Origin: Lachnospiraceae bacterium
GTDB lineage: Bacteria; Bacillota; Clostridia; Lachnospirales; Lachnospiraceae
Direction: 5' to 3'
Length of the DNA: 64,000 nucleotides
Assembly: GCA_016293925.1 (NCBI GenBank)
Contig: JAEDCX010000002.1
Coordinates: forward strand, 1-64,000
Shown here piece by piece: positions 36,085 through 45,544 of the stretch. The notes beneath the pieces were generated by a model. The model saw nothing but the letters and a program-made list of their open reading frames with translations, ran no database searches and was not told the DNA's origin. A program made the translations under genes and the position numbers. The stretch's first letter is position 1, and the number at the start of each line of letters is the position of its first letter.

Positions 36085-36118
36085 AAAAAAGCAGCCCCCG
36101 GACAAACGAAAGCTGCTT
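36085..36118 (-). terminator. Intrinsic terminator of the TPR lipoprotein gene
   Basis: AAGCAGC pairs with GCTGCTT, followed by a T6 run on the minus strand. It separates the DGC/TPR pair from the nrdD promoter. Confidence 0.8.
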
Positions 36119-36198
36119 CTTGGTTAACATAATATCATTGCATCAAAATGGTGCCCGGCGATTTTTGGTAAATCTGCATAATTTTGCACGGTTCGTTT

Positions 36199-37248
36199 TT
36201 AGCGTGTTTTCAGGAATGTATATTCCCGGATCGCATTCTCATCATCCGGATAACTCCTGAGATACGCTTCCATCTGCTCCAGTGCGGCATCATACTGTCC
36301 CAGATACTCGTATGCAACGATGCTGTTGTATCGCAGAACCTGCGTCAGATCATTGTTGCCCAGCCTGAGCGCAGTGGAAAAGGCGTCCAGTGCACCCTGA
36401 TAATCCCCCTGCTCCAGTTTGCACAGTCCCAGTTCATTATACACCAGAACACTGGACGGATTCTCCTGCAGATATCTGGAATACAATGCCGATGCATAAT
36501 TCAGATTGCCGTCTGCCACATAGGATCGTCCCAGGAAAAGCATGACATCCGGATTATCATCCTTATCATATGCCTCCTCCAGATAAACACAGGCATTGGT
36601 ATAATCTCCCATATAGTAACAGATTCTGCCCTTGTCATATGCGGACATGGACCGGTTCTCGGTATCCATGACCCGGGTCAGATATCCCTGGGCCTCCTCA
36701 TCATACCCTTTCTGTTTCAGACAGGAATAGATATCAATATAAACGGAGTAATCCGTTACCTCCATTTTGATCGCCGCGTCAAAATCCCGGATTGCCTCTT
36801 CATATCGTCCGGCCTCCAGTTCCGTGACCCCTCTCAGGTACATTGCCTGCTTCTCATCCGGTCTCAATGCAAGAATCGCGCTGTATACCCGGATCGCATC
36901 GTCGAATCTTCCCAGTTTGAAATACGCCGTGGCAAGATAATAATTCACGTCATATTCATACTCCGTCAATTTGCCGGTGCTGTATGTAAGTGCCCGCTCC
37001 AGATATTCCGCGCTGGTTTCATACTCCGACATTCCCATATATGCCAGACCGTATGCGCGATACAGCGCGATCCCCTGCTGTCCGCCTTCCTCTGCCGACT
37101 GCAGATATTCCAGCGCAGCCTCATATTCCGTCTGCTGTATCTTCTCCAGCGCATTCTCTATATTCCTGTCTTTCCCGGCGCCGCATGCAGTCAGCATACC
37201 GCACAAAAGCATTCCGGCAACGCAGATTATCCCTCTGCCAGTTCTCAT
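36199..37248 (-). CDS. TPR-repeat lipoprotein
   Basis: A 349-residue predicted lipoprotein with signal peptide and lipobox MLTAC (C22), followed by about eight tetratricopeptide repeats covering residues 30-345. The repeat pattern is clear (YEAALEYLQSAEEGG, FDDAIRVYSAILALRPDEKQA, YEEAIRDFDAAI, YQGALDAFSTALRLGN). TPR repeats bind proteins; with a lipid anchor it probably works as a scaffold on the outer face of the membrane. The stop overlap ATGA (37245-37248) couples it to the diguanylate cyclase gene just upstream, so the two may act together in c-di-GMP signalling (inferred). Confidence 0.9.
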   Translation of the reverse strand: MRTGRGIICVAGMLLCGMLTACGAGKDRNIENALEKIQQTEYEAALEYLQSAEEGGQQGIALYRAYGLAYMGMSEYETSAEYLERALTYSTGKLTEYEYDVNYYLATAYFKLGRFDDAIRVYSAILALRPDEKQAMYLRGVTELEAGRYEEAIRDFDAAIKMEVTDYSVYIDIYSCLKQKGYDEEAQGYLTRVMDTENRSMSAYDKGRICYYMGDYTNACVYLEEAYDKDDNPDVMLFLGRSYVADGNLNYASALYSRYLQENPSSVLVYNELGLCKLEQGDYQGALDAFSTALRLGNNDLTQVLRYNSIVAYEYLGQYDAALEQMEAYLRSYPDDENAIREYTFLKTR

Positions 37249-38588
37249 GTTACGTCCCCTTCCGTCTCTTCATCCTTTTCCAGTTCCGTCACAATCCGGT
37301 TTCGTCCGTTCTTCTTCCCGCAATACAGCAGTTCATCCGCAACAGCAAGCTCCGCCGCCGGATCCGCCTGCACACCGCCGGTGGTTACGCCGAAGGTCAT
37401 CGTCACCCGGATCCTCTCTTCTCCGAATTCTACCACGTGCTCCCTGATCCGGTTCAGAATCTCCGTAAGAATCTGCTTCGCACCTTCCACATTGCAGTCC
37501 TCCAATACGATCAGAAACTCCTCACCGCCCCATCTGGCCACATATCCTTTCCCCGCCATTCCGTCGCGCAACAGCCTTGCCACTTCCCGCAGCACAGCGT
37601 CACCGGCCTCATGCCCATAGGTATCATTCACCTTCTTGAAAAAATCAATATCGCCGATACAGATACAGTACCGCTCCCCGGTATCCCGTCCGCATCGGAA
37701 GGTTTCCTGGTGTCTGCTCTCCCCGCTGCGTCTGTTATACAGTCCGGTCAGTGCATCCCGCTCCACCAGTTTGCGCAGGGAAGCCTGGACCTTCACGGTA
37801 AACCGTCCCATATCCCCCAGTTCATCCCCTCGGTTCAGCACACTGTGATCCAGTTTCGCAGACAGTTTTCCCTTGGACATCTCCTGCAGCAGACCCATGA
37901 TCTTGCGAATCACATCCGTGATTCGCCGGGAGAAAATAACAAGCAGAAGTGCCGTTACCAGAATCAAAATCAGCACGATCCCGATAATTCTGCCAATATT
38001 GTCATGGATTACGGCATCCACATCGGATACCGGACGCGCCACAGCCAGCATACCGATACTGGTATCATCCTCGGACAAAATCGGCAGATAATACCCGAAA
38101 TAAGTATCCTTTCCTATCTTGGCGTTGTCAAAAAACATGGGGTTCTTCTCTTTCAGGACCCCGTCCACAATCCTCTCGCTGGCGTATTTCCCGATGTACC
38201 TGTCGCCATTCTCATCCCTGATCGTAGTAAGCATCCTCATATCATAGAAAAACAGAGACAAATCCAGATTCGTCTCTCTCTTAACACTGTCCAGTATCGT
38301 ATCATCCCCCGACAGTTTATGATCGCCCTTGTACAGTACATAGAGGTCCTGCTCTGCCACCAGCCGGAACTCGCCCTCGTACATGGTGTCATAAGCGGCC
38401 AGCACGGTTAATGCCACATTCTGCAGCCCCCGTTCCACCTGTTTGTGCATGGATGAGGTATATGCATAAGAACAATATATCGTAATCGCAAGTCCAAGGG
38501 CAATCAGCGGCAAAATCGTCATCTTCAGAAATTCCCTGTACAGACTGCCGTTTCCGCTCCGCTCTTTTGTCTTCCCATCTGCTCCCAT
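37245..38588 (-). CDS. Membrane diguanylate cyclase with extracytoplasmic sensor
   Basis: Makes the second messenger c-di-GMP. From ATG 38588 (GGAGG 9 bases upstream) it has 447 residues. Order: membrane helix (about 22-40), an extracytoplasmic Cache-like sensor (about 45-215), second helix (about 220-240), HAMP (about 240-292), then GGDEF (about 295-435). Active-site motif is GGEEF in ARWGGEEFL. The product-inhibition I-site (RxxD before the loop) is missing. The longer frame upstream has no ribosome site. The ligand is unknown. Confidence 0.93.
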   Translation of the reverse strand: MGADGKTKERSGNGSLYREFLKMTILPLIALGLAITIYCSYAYTSSMHKQVERGLQNVALTVLAAYDTMYEGEFRLVAEQDLYVLYKGDHKLSGDDTILDSVKRETNLDLSLFFYDMRMLTTIRDENGDRYIGKYASERIVDGVLKEKNPMFFDNAKIGKDTYFGYYLPILSEDDTSIGMLAVARPVSDVDAVIHDNIGRIIGIVLILILVTALLLVIFSRRITDVIRKIMGLLQEMSKGKLSAKLDHSVLNRGDELGDMGRFTVKVQASLRKLVERDALTGLYNRRSGESRHQETFRCGRDTGERYCICIGDIDFFKKVNDTYGHEAGDAVLREVARLLRDGMAGKGYVARWGGEEFLIVLEDCNVEGAKQILTEILNRIREHVVEFGEERIRVTMTFGVTTGGVQADPAAELAVADELLYCGKKNGRNRIVTELEKDEETEGDVT

Positions 38589-38939
38589 ATCAGTTTTCCT
38601 CCGACACTCTTTTATCATATATGATTCCGCGGCAATTATCAATTTGTTTTGACAAAATGTCGCAGGAAATGCAATGGTACCTCCACAGCAAAAAAGCCAC
38701 CGTCCGGAAACGGGTCGGGTTCCGGAAGTGGCCTTTTCCTTAACTGAAACAAGCAGCATCTACAGGCTGTTTACAGTTACTTGTAATTACATTATACTCG
38801 TTTTCCTATCAAAATCCATACTCTTTTCCCTTTAGTTGTCGCGAATAATCTCTTTTCTTTTCCTTATCCGTATTGTATAATAGAGATAGCAAACTATGTA
38901 TACTGGCCTGGCGGGAAAGCAGGCAGAAAGGCGGGCATT
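38589..38939. other. 351-bp gap with two promoters and a terminator
   Basis: It contains a promoter for the minus diguanylate cyclase gene (TTGATA 38637-38642 and TATGAT 38614-38619, 17-base spacer), a terminator at 38690-38736, and a -10 (TATAAT 38876-38881) for the plus gene at 38940 with a poor -35. No small ORF is supported. Confidence 0.6.
38690..38736 (-). terminator. Intrinsic terminator in the 38.7-kb gap
   Basis: GGCCACTTCCGGAA pairs with TTCCGGACGGTGGC (small bulge) and is followed by T6 on the minus strand; the plus strand has TTTTCC. It would stop antisense transcription entering the diguanylate cyclase gene from the aro side. Confidence 0.75.
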
Positions 38940-39227
38940 ATGCAGTGTAAGAGAATCAGTCTGAACGCAGAGGTTCAGCAATATGAAATCGGCAAGAATA
39001 TGGAAGACGGATTCGAACTATTGTCCGATGTGGTAACCAAGGGCTGGATTACAACAGATTTTCTCGTCAAGATCACAAAAGAGAACGGTGATATCATATG
39101 CCCGTATATCCTGCACAGACGGGGCAGAACCTTCATCGGAGAAGGGGATTATATCATCCTGGATGCAGACGGAACCAAGCATGTATGCGGTGCCGACAAG
39201 ATTTTCAAACGTTACGAGCCGGTCTGA
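38940..39227 (+). CDS. Hypothetical protein, 95 residues
   Basis: A small soluble protein of unknown family. The middle reads as beta-rich (GWITTDFLVKITKENGDIICPYILHRRGRTFIGEGDY) and the C-terminus has VCGADKIFKRYE. No signal, membrane helix or known motif was seen. It has an upstream AAGG about 9 bases away and its own -10 (TATAAT). It is a lone plus-strand gene between minus units, and I see no clue to its role. Confidence 0.6.
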   Translation: MQCKRISLNAEVQQYEIGKNMEDGFELLSDVVTKGWITTDFLVKITKENGDIICPYILHRRGRTFIGEGDYIILDADGTKHVCGADKIFKRYEPV

Positions 39228-39280
39228 TCCCGGACGATCCCACAGAGATTGACCCCTCTCAATACTTATCAGAGGAAACA

Positions 39281-39313
39281 GCAGAGCAGTCCCGCATCCC
39301 GCGGAACTGCTCA
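39281..39313. terminator. Hairpin between the 95-aa gene and aroA ends
   Basis: GAGCAGT pairs with ACTGCTC around a GC-rich loop and is followed by ATTTTA on the plus strand. It is likely to end the 38940 gene and, with the convergent layout, the aro gene. Confidence 0.55.
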
Positions 39314-39315
39314 TT

Positions 39316-41221
39316 TTATGATACAACAAAACGATCTGCATCTACCTCATACAGCGAATCTAATACATCAAAATAATTCCGGAAAGTCTTTTTGCAGCAC
39401 CGGTAATCCGTAATCACAATTCCATCCGTCCGCAGTCCCATCAGAGAGAATGCCATGGCAACCCGGTGATCGTCATAGGTCCGGATCCGGGCGCCGTGGG
39501 GGATTCCCGGCTCAATGATCAGGTCATCTCCCTCTGTCCGGCAGGCCACACCGGTTCTTGTCAGTTCATTGACGATAGCCTGCATTCTGTCAGACTCCTG
39601 CTTCCGGATGTGTCCCACATTGCAGATTCTGGTGGTCCCGTTGAAATAGGGCGCCATCGCAGCCACAGTCATGGTTTGATCCGAGAAATCGTTCATATCC
39701 ACAGTGATTCCGGGATACTGCCTGTCAGCCCGTCCGGACACCTGAATCCCTTCCGCCTCGTCCGTCACCCTGCAACCAATTGTCTCCAGGATCTCCAGAA
39801 AACGGATATCTCCCTGCATCGAATCCCTGTGCACATTGCGCACAAGCATCGAACTTCCCGTCAGGGCTGCCAAGCCATAGAAATAGCATGCCGCAGACAC
39901 ATCCGGCTCAATCTGATAGATCCCCGGCCGATAGTGTTCCGATGCTCCAACGGTGTAATCTGCTCCGTCAAAGGAAGCTTCCACACCGAAATCCTTCATC
40001 ATTCTGCGTGTGATGGTCACATAGGAGCCTGTTTTTTTTCTCACTGGTAATCCGGATCTTCAAGCCCGCCTCCAACAGTGGTGCGCTCATCAGAAGCGCA
40101 CTTAAAAACTGCGTACTTTCACTAATGTCAACAGAAACCGTATCTGTCACCGGCTTTCGGCCGCATCCGCTGACCCTGACCGGCAGAAATCCTTCCTCCC
40201 CCAGATAGGTAAATTCGGCCCCCAGCTCCTGCAATGCATCAAAAAGAGCACGCATCGGTCGCCTGCTCATCTGTTCTGAGCATCGAATCGTTGCCTCGGA
40301 ATCACCCAGTGCCAGCATCGCGGTCAGAAATCTCGCTGCAGTTCCGGCACTGCCCACATAGATTTCTGCATTCTTCACAGGTATCCTGCCCCCCATACCG
40401 TTCAGAGTTACCGTACAGTTTTCCTCATCCACGGTAAGGGGAAATCCCAGATTCCGCAAACATCCCAGAAACATCTGTGCATCCTCGCTCAACAGCACAC
40501 CTTTCAGGACACTGGTTCCCTCCGCCATGGCTGCCATGAAAAGAGCACGGTTTGTCATACTCTTGGATCCGGGTACGGTCACGCATCTATTAACCGGTTC
40601 GGTCATCGTCCTGACATGATAGCAATTCAACATCTCATCCAATTCTTTTTTCCCCTGTTCATAGTTACGAAATTGTATTGTTTTCATTCCAAGTTCCCTT
40701 GCCGGAACGAGATTCTCCTCTTTGTCATCCACAAAAACGCAATGGCTGAACTGCAGTCCGTACCGTTCCGCCAAGAGACGATAGATGGCCGGATCCGGCT
40801 TGATCACATGCTCCTGATAGGACAAAATGCCGCCATCCGTGTGCGGCAGAAAATCCAGTGCATCCATACAGTGTCTGTGGGCGGTCTCCGGGAAGTTGGA
40901 TAGCACAAGTACCCGGTATCCTGCTGCTTTCAGCGCATCAATCCAGGGAATTGCATACTCCGCCCTGGTGACGAGTCCGTGCATATCCCGGAACATCCTG
41001 CACAGACAATCCGCATACTGCGGTGCATTCTTCACAAAAGACGCAATGATCTCTTCATCCGTCAGAATGCCCCTGTCGAATTCGTTCCATTCAGGGCTCA
41101 GCACCGAGGCTTTTGCGACCTCATAAGAATCCCGCTCATCCAGCCCGAATTGCTGAATGTAGGTATCCCAACTGAATCTGGTCAATACATTTCCAATATC
41201 AAACACAATCGTATCTATCAT
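39316..41221 (-). pseudogene. aroA: HAD hydrolase-AroA (EPSP synthase) fusion with a frameshift in an A8 tract
   Basis: The first frame (41221 to 39968) encodes a HAD phosphatase domain (residues 1-200, FDIGNVLTRF, VLSNFPE, VFVDDKEENL) running without a stop into AroA (from about residue 209, VTVPGSKSMTNRA). The AroA frame breaks at A8 (40032-40039, minus GAGAAAAAAAACAGG). Seven A would restore the frame into 39316-40044, which has the rest of EPSP synthase (DVSAACYFY, MNDFSDQTM, KQESDRM, TYDDHRVAMAFS). Motifs are intact on both sides. It may be a pseudogene, a sequencing error, or corrected by slippage. EPSP synthase makes 5-enolpyruvylshikimate-3-phosphate for chorismate. Confidence 0.85.
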
Positions 41222-41223
41222 CT

Positions 41224-42108
41224 CTAACCCCTCTCCAACATCTGATACAGGTTGGCTGCTGCCTGGGACATCCTGTGATTTCCGACTCTGGCAACACAGA
41301 AGTGTCGTTTTGGAATCATGGTTTTGAATCGTAATTCAAACAATTTCCCCGAATCCAGAAACGGCTGGGCAAATTCCCGCACCACACAGCCAATCCCGAG
41401 ATTACGCAGTGCGAACTGTACAATCATGTCCGATGTGGCAAGTTCAAACTCCGGAGCCGGTTCCACTCCCCGTTCCTTGAGAAACGCATCGATGTAACTT
41501 CTGGAGCTGGTATTTTTCTCCAGGAAAATCAACGGATAGTTCTTCAGTTCTCCAATGTCCAGCATTTTATTCTTGATACCGGTGTACCGTCTTGCTGCCA
41601 CGAAGATATCCTCAATCTCCCGTACAATCACTGTCTCCATGAATTCCTCCGGCACAAAAGGAGAACTGATGACACCGAAATCAATTTTTCCCTCTTCCAG
41701 ATTCCGGATCGTTTCCGGTGTCGGAGCATTGGTAACATTGATCTTAATGCCGGGGTATTTCTCATGGAACTGTTCCAGGTAAGGCAGCAGATAAAACTGC
41801 AGCGTCATATCGCTGGCACCGATGGTGATCTCTCCCGCTTCCAGATTCCGCATCTGCCTGAGTTTCTCCTCCCCCAGTTCCAGCTGTTCATAGCTCTTAC
41901 TTACATAGGTTTTCAGCATCTGCCCTTCTCCGGTCAGAGACACGCCACGAGACGCCCTGGTAAACAGCTGGGTTCCAAGCGTTCGCTCCAGATTCCGGAT
42001 GGACTGGCTCACTGCCGGTTGTGACAGATTCAATTGCCTTGCGGCTTCCGAAACGCTTCCCGCAGCCGCAACATAGTAGAAAACTTTATAATATTCCCAG
42101 TTTACCAT
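41224..42108 (-). CDS. LysR-family transcriptional regulator
   Basis: A 294-residue LysR regulator with the N-terminal winged HTH (AAAGSVSEAARQLNLSQPAVSQSIRNLE, about 14-42) and a C-terminal substrate-binding domain. It ends 2 bp before the HAD-AroA start, so both are probably one transcript. LysR proteins usually act on a promoter next to their own gene, so it may control the aroA fusion or itself. The co-inducer is unknown. AAGGAG lies a few bases before the ATG. Confidence 0.95.
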   Translation of the reverse strand: MVNWEYYKVFYYVAAAGSVSEAARQLNLSQPAVSQSIRNLERTLGTQLFTRASRGVSLTGEGQMLKTYVSKSYEQLELGEEKLRQMRNLEAGEITIGASDMTLQFYLLPYLEQFHEKYPGIKINVTNAPTPETIRNLEEGKIDFGVISSPFVPEEFMETVIVREIEDIFVAARRYTGIKNKMLDIGELKNYPLIFLEKNTSSRSYIDAFLKERGVEPAPEFELATSDMIVQFALRNLGIGCVVREFAQPFLDSGKLFELRFKTMIPKRHFCVARVGNHRMSQAAANLYQMLERG

Positions 42109-42184
42109 AAGCGCTCCTTATATTTCATGTCGGAGTACATTATAGCACAGATCCGGAGGAATTACCACCTCGCAAATCACGAAA

Positions 42185-42208
42185 CGCAGCCAGTTTCAAC
42201 TGGCTGCG
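42185..42208 (-). terminator. Intrinsic terminator of purA
   Basis: An 11-bp perfect inverted repeat (CGCAGCCAGTT/AACTGGCTGCG) with a tiny loop lies between purA and the LysR gene, with a short T tail (TTTC) on the minus strand. Confidence 0.75.
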
Positions 42209-42237
42209 CCTGTTCCATATATTCCCGCAATATGAGA

Positions 42238-43530
42238 TTATCTGCTGTATTTGCTGGTACGATAGATAATATCGTCCCGTCCCGGTCCGTTGCTGACCAT
42301 CGTAATCGGATAACCGATCTGATCTTCCACAAACTCAATATATTTCCGGCAGTTCTCCGGGAGTTCTTCGTAGGAACGAATTCCTCTGATATCCGTCTTC
42401 CAGCCCGGAAGCGTCGTGAGAACCGGTTTTGCTTTCTCCAGCTTACCTGTGGTGGGGAATTCGGTGGTTACTTCACCGTCAACATCATATCCTACACATA
42501 CCGGAATCTCATCCAGATAGCCCAGAACATCCAGAACCGTAAACGCAACATCTGTCGTGCCCTGAAGACGACATCCGTATTTGCTGGCGACACAATCGAA
42601 CCATCCCATCCGTCTCGGACGTCCTGTGGTTGCGCCATATTCGCCACCATCACCGCCGCGTCTTCTCAACTCGTCTGCTTCTTCACCGAAAATCTCGGAT
42701 ACAAATGCACCTGCGCCGACCGCAGAAGAATATGCCTTACAAACCGTGATAATCTTCTGAATCTCGTAAGGCGGAATCCCTGCGCCGATTGCGCCGTAAG
42801 CTGCTAACGTAGAAGAAGATGTTACCATCGGGTAAATTCCGTGATCCGGGTCCTTCAGCGTACCAAGCTGTCCCTCTAACAGAATATTCTTGCCTTCCTT
42901 GATCGCTTTGTCCAGATAAGAAGATACATCGCACACGAAAGGAGCAATCTGCTCTTTCCAGTCCATCAGTGTGTCAAACAACTCTCCGCCGTCAATTTCC
43001 GGCTTATGGTAGAGATGCTTCAGCAGGACATTCTTGGTCTCAATGACCCGTGCGATCTTCTCTTTCAATGCGTCCTCGTCAAAGAGTTCGTTGACCTGAA
43101 AACCGATCTTTGCATATTTATCTGAATAAAATGGTGCTATTCCCGACTTGGTGGAACCGAAAGATTTCCCGCCCAGACGCTCTTCCTCATACTGATCAAA
43201 GAGAATATGGTACGGCATTACCATCTGTGCTCTGTCTGATACCAGAAGTTTCGGCATCGGAACATTCCTGTCGGTAATAGACTTGACCTCATTCATGAGA
43301 ATCGGGATATTCAATGCCACACCGTTTCCGATGATACTGGTGGTATGATCGTAGAACACTCCTGACGGGAGGGTGTGCAGTGCGAACTTCCCATAATTGT
43401 TCACGATGGTGTGTCCTGCATTCGCTCCTCCCTGGAAACGGATAATAATATCTGCCTCCTTGGCAAGCATATCTGTAATCTTTCCCTTTCCTTCGTCGCC
43501 CCAGTTGGCTCCAACAACAGCTTTAACCAT
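42238..43530 (-). CDS. purA: Adenylosuccinate synthetase PurA
   Basis: GTP-dependent joining of IMP and aspartate, the first committed AMP step. The 430 residues show VVGANWGDEGKGKI at the start (GTP-binding and catalytic Asp), GGANAGHTIV (His general base), LLEGQLGTLKDPDHG and GRPRRMGWFD. The length is normal. It has its own promoter with -10 TATAAT at 43604-43609, about 70 bases upstream. It is not in the purC-purF-purB unit, being separated by the Rpn remnant. Confidence 0.97.
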   Translation of the reverse strand: MVKAVVGANWGDEGKGKITDMLAKEADIIIRFQGGANAGHTIVNNYGKFALHTLPSGVFYDHTTSIIGNGVALNIPILMNEVKSITDRNVPMPKLLVSDRAQMVMPYHILFDQYEEERLGGKSFGSTKSGIAPFYSDKYAKIGFQVNELFDEDALKEKIARVIETKNVLLKHLYHKPEIDGGELFDTLMDWKEQIAPFVCDVSSYLDKAIKEGKNILLEGQLGTLKDPDHGIYPMVTSSSTLAAYGAIGAGIPPYEIQKIITVCKAYSSAVGAGAFVSEIFGEEADELRRRGGDGGEYGATTGRPRRMGWFDCVASKYGCRLQGTTDVAFTVLDVLGYLDEIPVCVGYDVDGEVTTEFPTTGKLEKAKPVLTTLPGWKTDIRGIRSYEELPENCRKYIEFVEDQIGYPITMVSNGPGRDDIIYRTSKYSR

Positions 43531-43665
43531 TTTCTTTTCTTCCTTTCTGCGCAGGCTCCCGGGACATCACCGCGATGCCGCCCCATGCCAGCGTACGTTT
43601 TACATTATAGCAGAATCGCCTCTATAAGTAAAATCAATATTTATTATATAATATATAATCTTTAC

Positions 43666-43998
43666 TTATCTGTATTCCCCGTCCAGCAACTCCTCCATAT
43701 ACTCGTTCCTCCATTGCTCACTGTCCCGATAAATCGTAATCTTCCTGGCGATTGCATCCGTCAGTTCATCCGTCGAAATTTCATTCTGCATAAAGGTGTA
43801 CAGACTCCGGATCCGCTTATTATCCCGTGTAATCCGTATGCTCTTTTCATTCTCCGGAGTTGTCAACGGCCCTATCTCATGCCCCAGCAGTGTCTCCAGC
43901 ACTTGTCTGCACAATTCATTATCCTGCACCATCCTGCCAAACAGAAAATCATCCGCAATTTTGTCAATGAAAGGATTCCCTTGTCCTATGGACCGCAC
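43666..43998 (-). pseudogene. Rpn/PD-(D/E)XK nuclease-transposase remnant, internal deletion
   Basis: The 110-residue frame joins the N-terminal 55 residues of a Rpn-family (TIGR01784-type) recombination nuclease (DDFLFGRMVQDNELCRQVLETLLGHEI...ITRDNKRIR) directly to the C-terminal 50 residues (SLYTFMQNEISTDELTDAI...QWRNEYM). The central catalytic portion, roughly 150-200 residues in intact members, is absent. The deletion keeps the frame, but the protein must be inactive as a nuclease. It lies between purB and purA. Family identity rests on remembered patterns. Confidence 0.75.
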
Positions 43999-44038
43999 CG
44001 TATCTCATGGTCCGACGCATGCGGTCACTCCCGCGAAA

Positions 44039-45475
44039 TCACACATGAATCTCGGCTTTCACGCCCAGAAGTTCCTTATTTGCCTCCAGCACCGGAGCTA
44101 CGACCTTCTTCAGGAAATGATCTACCTGTATTGCAGCACGCCCCGTATACTTGGCAGGATCCATGGTATTTTGAAGTTCTTCTGCGCTTAAGTTAAATGC
44201 CTCGTCCGCTGCAATCAGCTCTAACAGATTATTCTCCCGGCCTTCCACCTTCACGTTTTTACCGGCTTCCATGGATAATTCACGGATTCTCTCATGAAGT
44301 TCCTGTCTGTCTCCACCGGCTTTCACAGCGTCCATCATGATATTCTCGGTTGCCATGAACGGAAGTTCACTGCGCAGTCTCTTATCGATCACCTTAGGAT
44401 ATACCACAAGGCCGTCCACAACATTCAGGCACAGATCCAGGATTCCGTCGATTGCCAGGAATCCTTCCGCAATACTGAGCCGTTTATTGGCGGAATCATC
44501 CAGTGTTCTCTCAAACCACTGGGTAGCGGAGGTAATGGCGGGATTCAGAGCATCAATCATCACGTATCGGGACAGAGAGGCAATCCGCTCACTTCTCATG
44601 GGATTTCTCTTGTATGCCATCGCCGAAGATCCGATCTGGCTCTTCTCAAAGGGTTCTTCCACTTCCTTCAGATGCTGCAGCAAGCGGATATCATTGGACA
44701 TCTTGTGGGCGCTTGCAGCAATGCCTGCAAGCACATTCATGACACGAGTGTCAACCTTACGGGAATAAGTCTGTCCGGATACCGGATAGCACTCTTTGAA
44801 GCCCATCTTCTGCGCGATCATCGGATCGATCTTGTCAATGGTCTCCTGATCTCCGTTGAACAATTCCAAGAAACTTGCCTGGGTTCCGGTTGTGCCTTTA
44901 CTTCCCAACAGCTTCATCGTGGAAAGGATATAATTCAGATCCTCCAGGTCCATACAGAACTCCTGGGTCCACAGGGTTGCACGCTTGCCTACGGTCGTAG
45001 GCTGTGCAGGCTGGAAATGGGTAAACGCCAGCGTCGGCATATCTTTGTATTTGTCCGCAAATGCAGCAAGTTCACTGATCACATTCACAAGCTTCTTCTT
45101 TACCAGCTTCAGTCCCTCTGTCATGACGATAATATCCGTATTATCCCCGACATAACAGCTGGTCGCCCCCAGATGGATGATTCCCTTCGCTTTCGGACAC
45201 TGTACACCGTATGCATACACATGACTCATAACGTCATGCCGCACTTCCTTCTCACGGGCTTTGGCAACATCATAATTGATATCATCCTGGTGGGCCTTTA
45301 ACTCTGCGATCTGCTCCTCCGTAATATCCAGTCCGAGTTCTCTCTCCGTCTCGGCAAGGGCGATCCACAGTCTTCTCCATGTGCGGAATTTCATATCCGG
45401 CGAGAAGATATACTGCATCTCCCTGCTGGCATATCTTTCTGATAACGGGCTTACATATCTGTCTGTATCACTCAT
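44039..45475 (-). CDS. purB: Adenylosuccinate lyase PurB
   Basis: Splits fumarate from SAICAR in IMP synthesis and from adenylosuccinate in AMP synthesis. The 478 residues show PLSERYASREM at the start, HDVMSHVYAYG, TSCYVGDNTDI, the signature loop IGSSAMAYKRNPMRSERI with the catalytic Ser, and KGTTGTQASFLELF. This is the longer PurB subtype. It is 70 bp after purF and ends the purC-purF-purB unit. Confidence 0.97.
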   Translation of the reverse strand: MSDTDRYVSPLSERYASREMQYIFSPDMKFRTWRRLWIALAETERELGLDITEEQIAELKAHQDDINYDVAKAREKEVRHDVMSHVYAYGVQCPKAKGIIHLGATSCYVGDNTDIIVMTEGLKLVKKKLVNVISELAAFADKYKDMPTLAFTHFQPAQPTTVGKRATLWTQEFCMDLEDLNYILSTMKLLGSKGTTGTQASFLELFNGDQETIDKIDPMIAQKMGFKECYPVSGQTYSRKVDTRVMNVLAGIAASAHKMSNDIRLLQHLKEVEEPFEKSQIGSSAMAYKRNPMRSERIASLSRYVMIDALNPAITSATQWFERTLDDSANKRLSIAEGFLAIDGILDLCLNVVDGLVVYPKVIDKRLRSELPFMATENIMMDAVKAGGDRQELHERIRELSMEAGKNVKVEGRENNLLELIAADEAFNLSAEELQNTMDPAKYTGRAAIQVDHFLKKVVAPVLEANKELLGVKAEIHV

Positions 45476-45544
45476 CTTGTTTCCTCACTTTCTGTCATGT
45501 CCTCCGGTCCCGGACGGAATCCCTGTTCCTCCCGGTCGTAAAAA

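Noticed and set aside
36184..37620. Long open frame on the plus strand antisense to the TPR lipoprotein and diguanylate cyclase genes.
   Set aside because: It mirrors a codon-biased gene on the other strand, lacks ribosome site and known motifs, and shows His/Ile-rich shadow composition.
39316..40044. Second half of AroA as an independent gene starting at GTG 40044.
   Set aside because: The GTG is inside the AroA domain just before the A8 tract, has no ribosome site, and would give half an enzyme.
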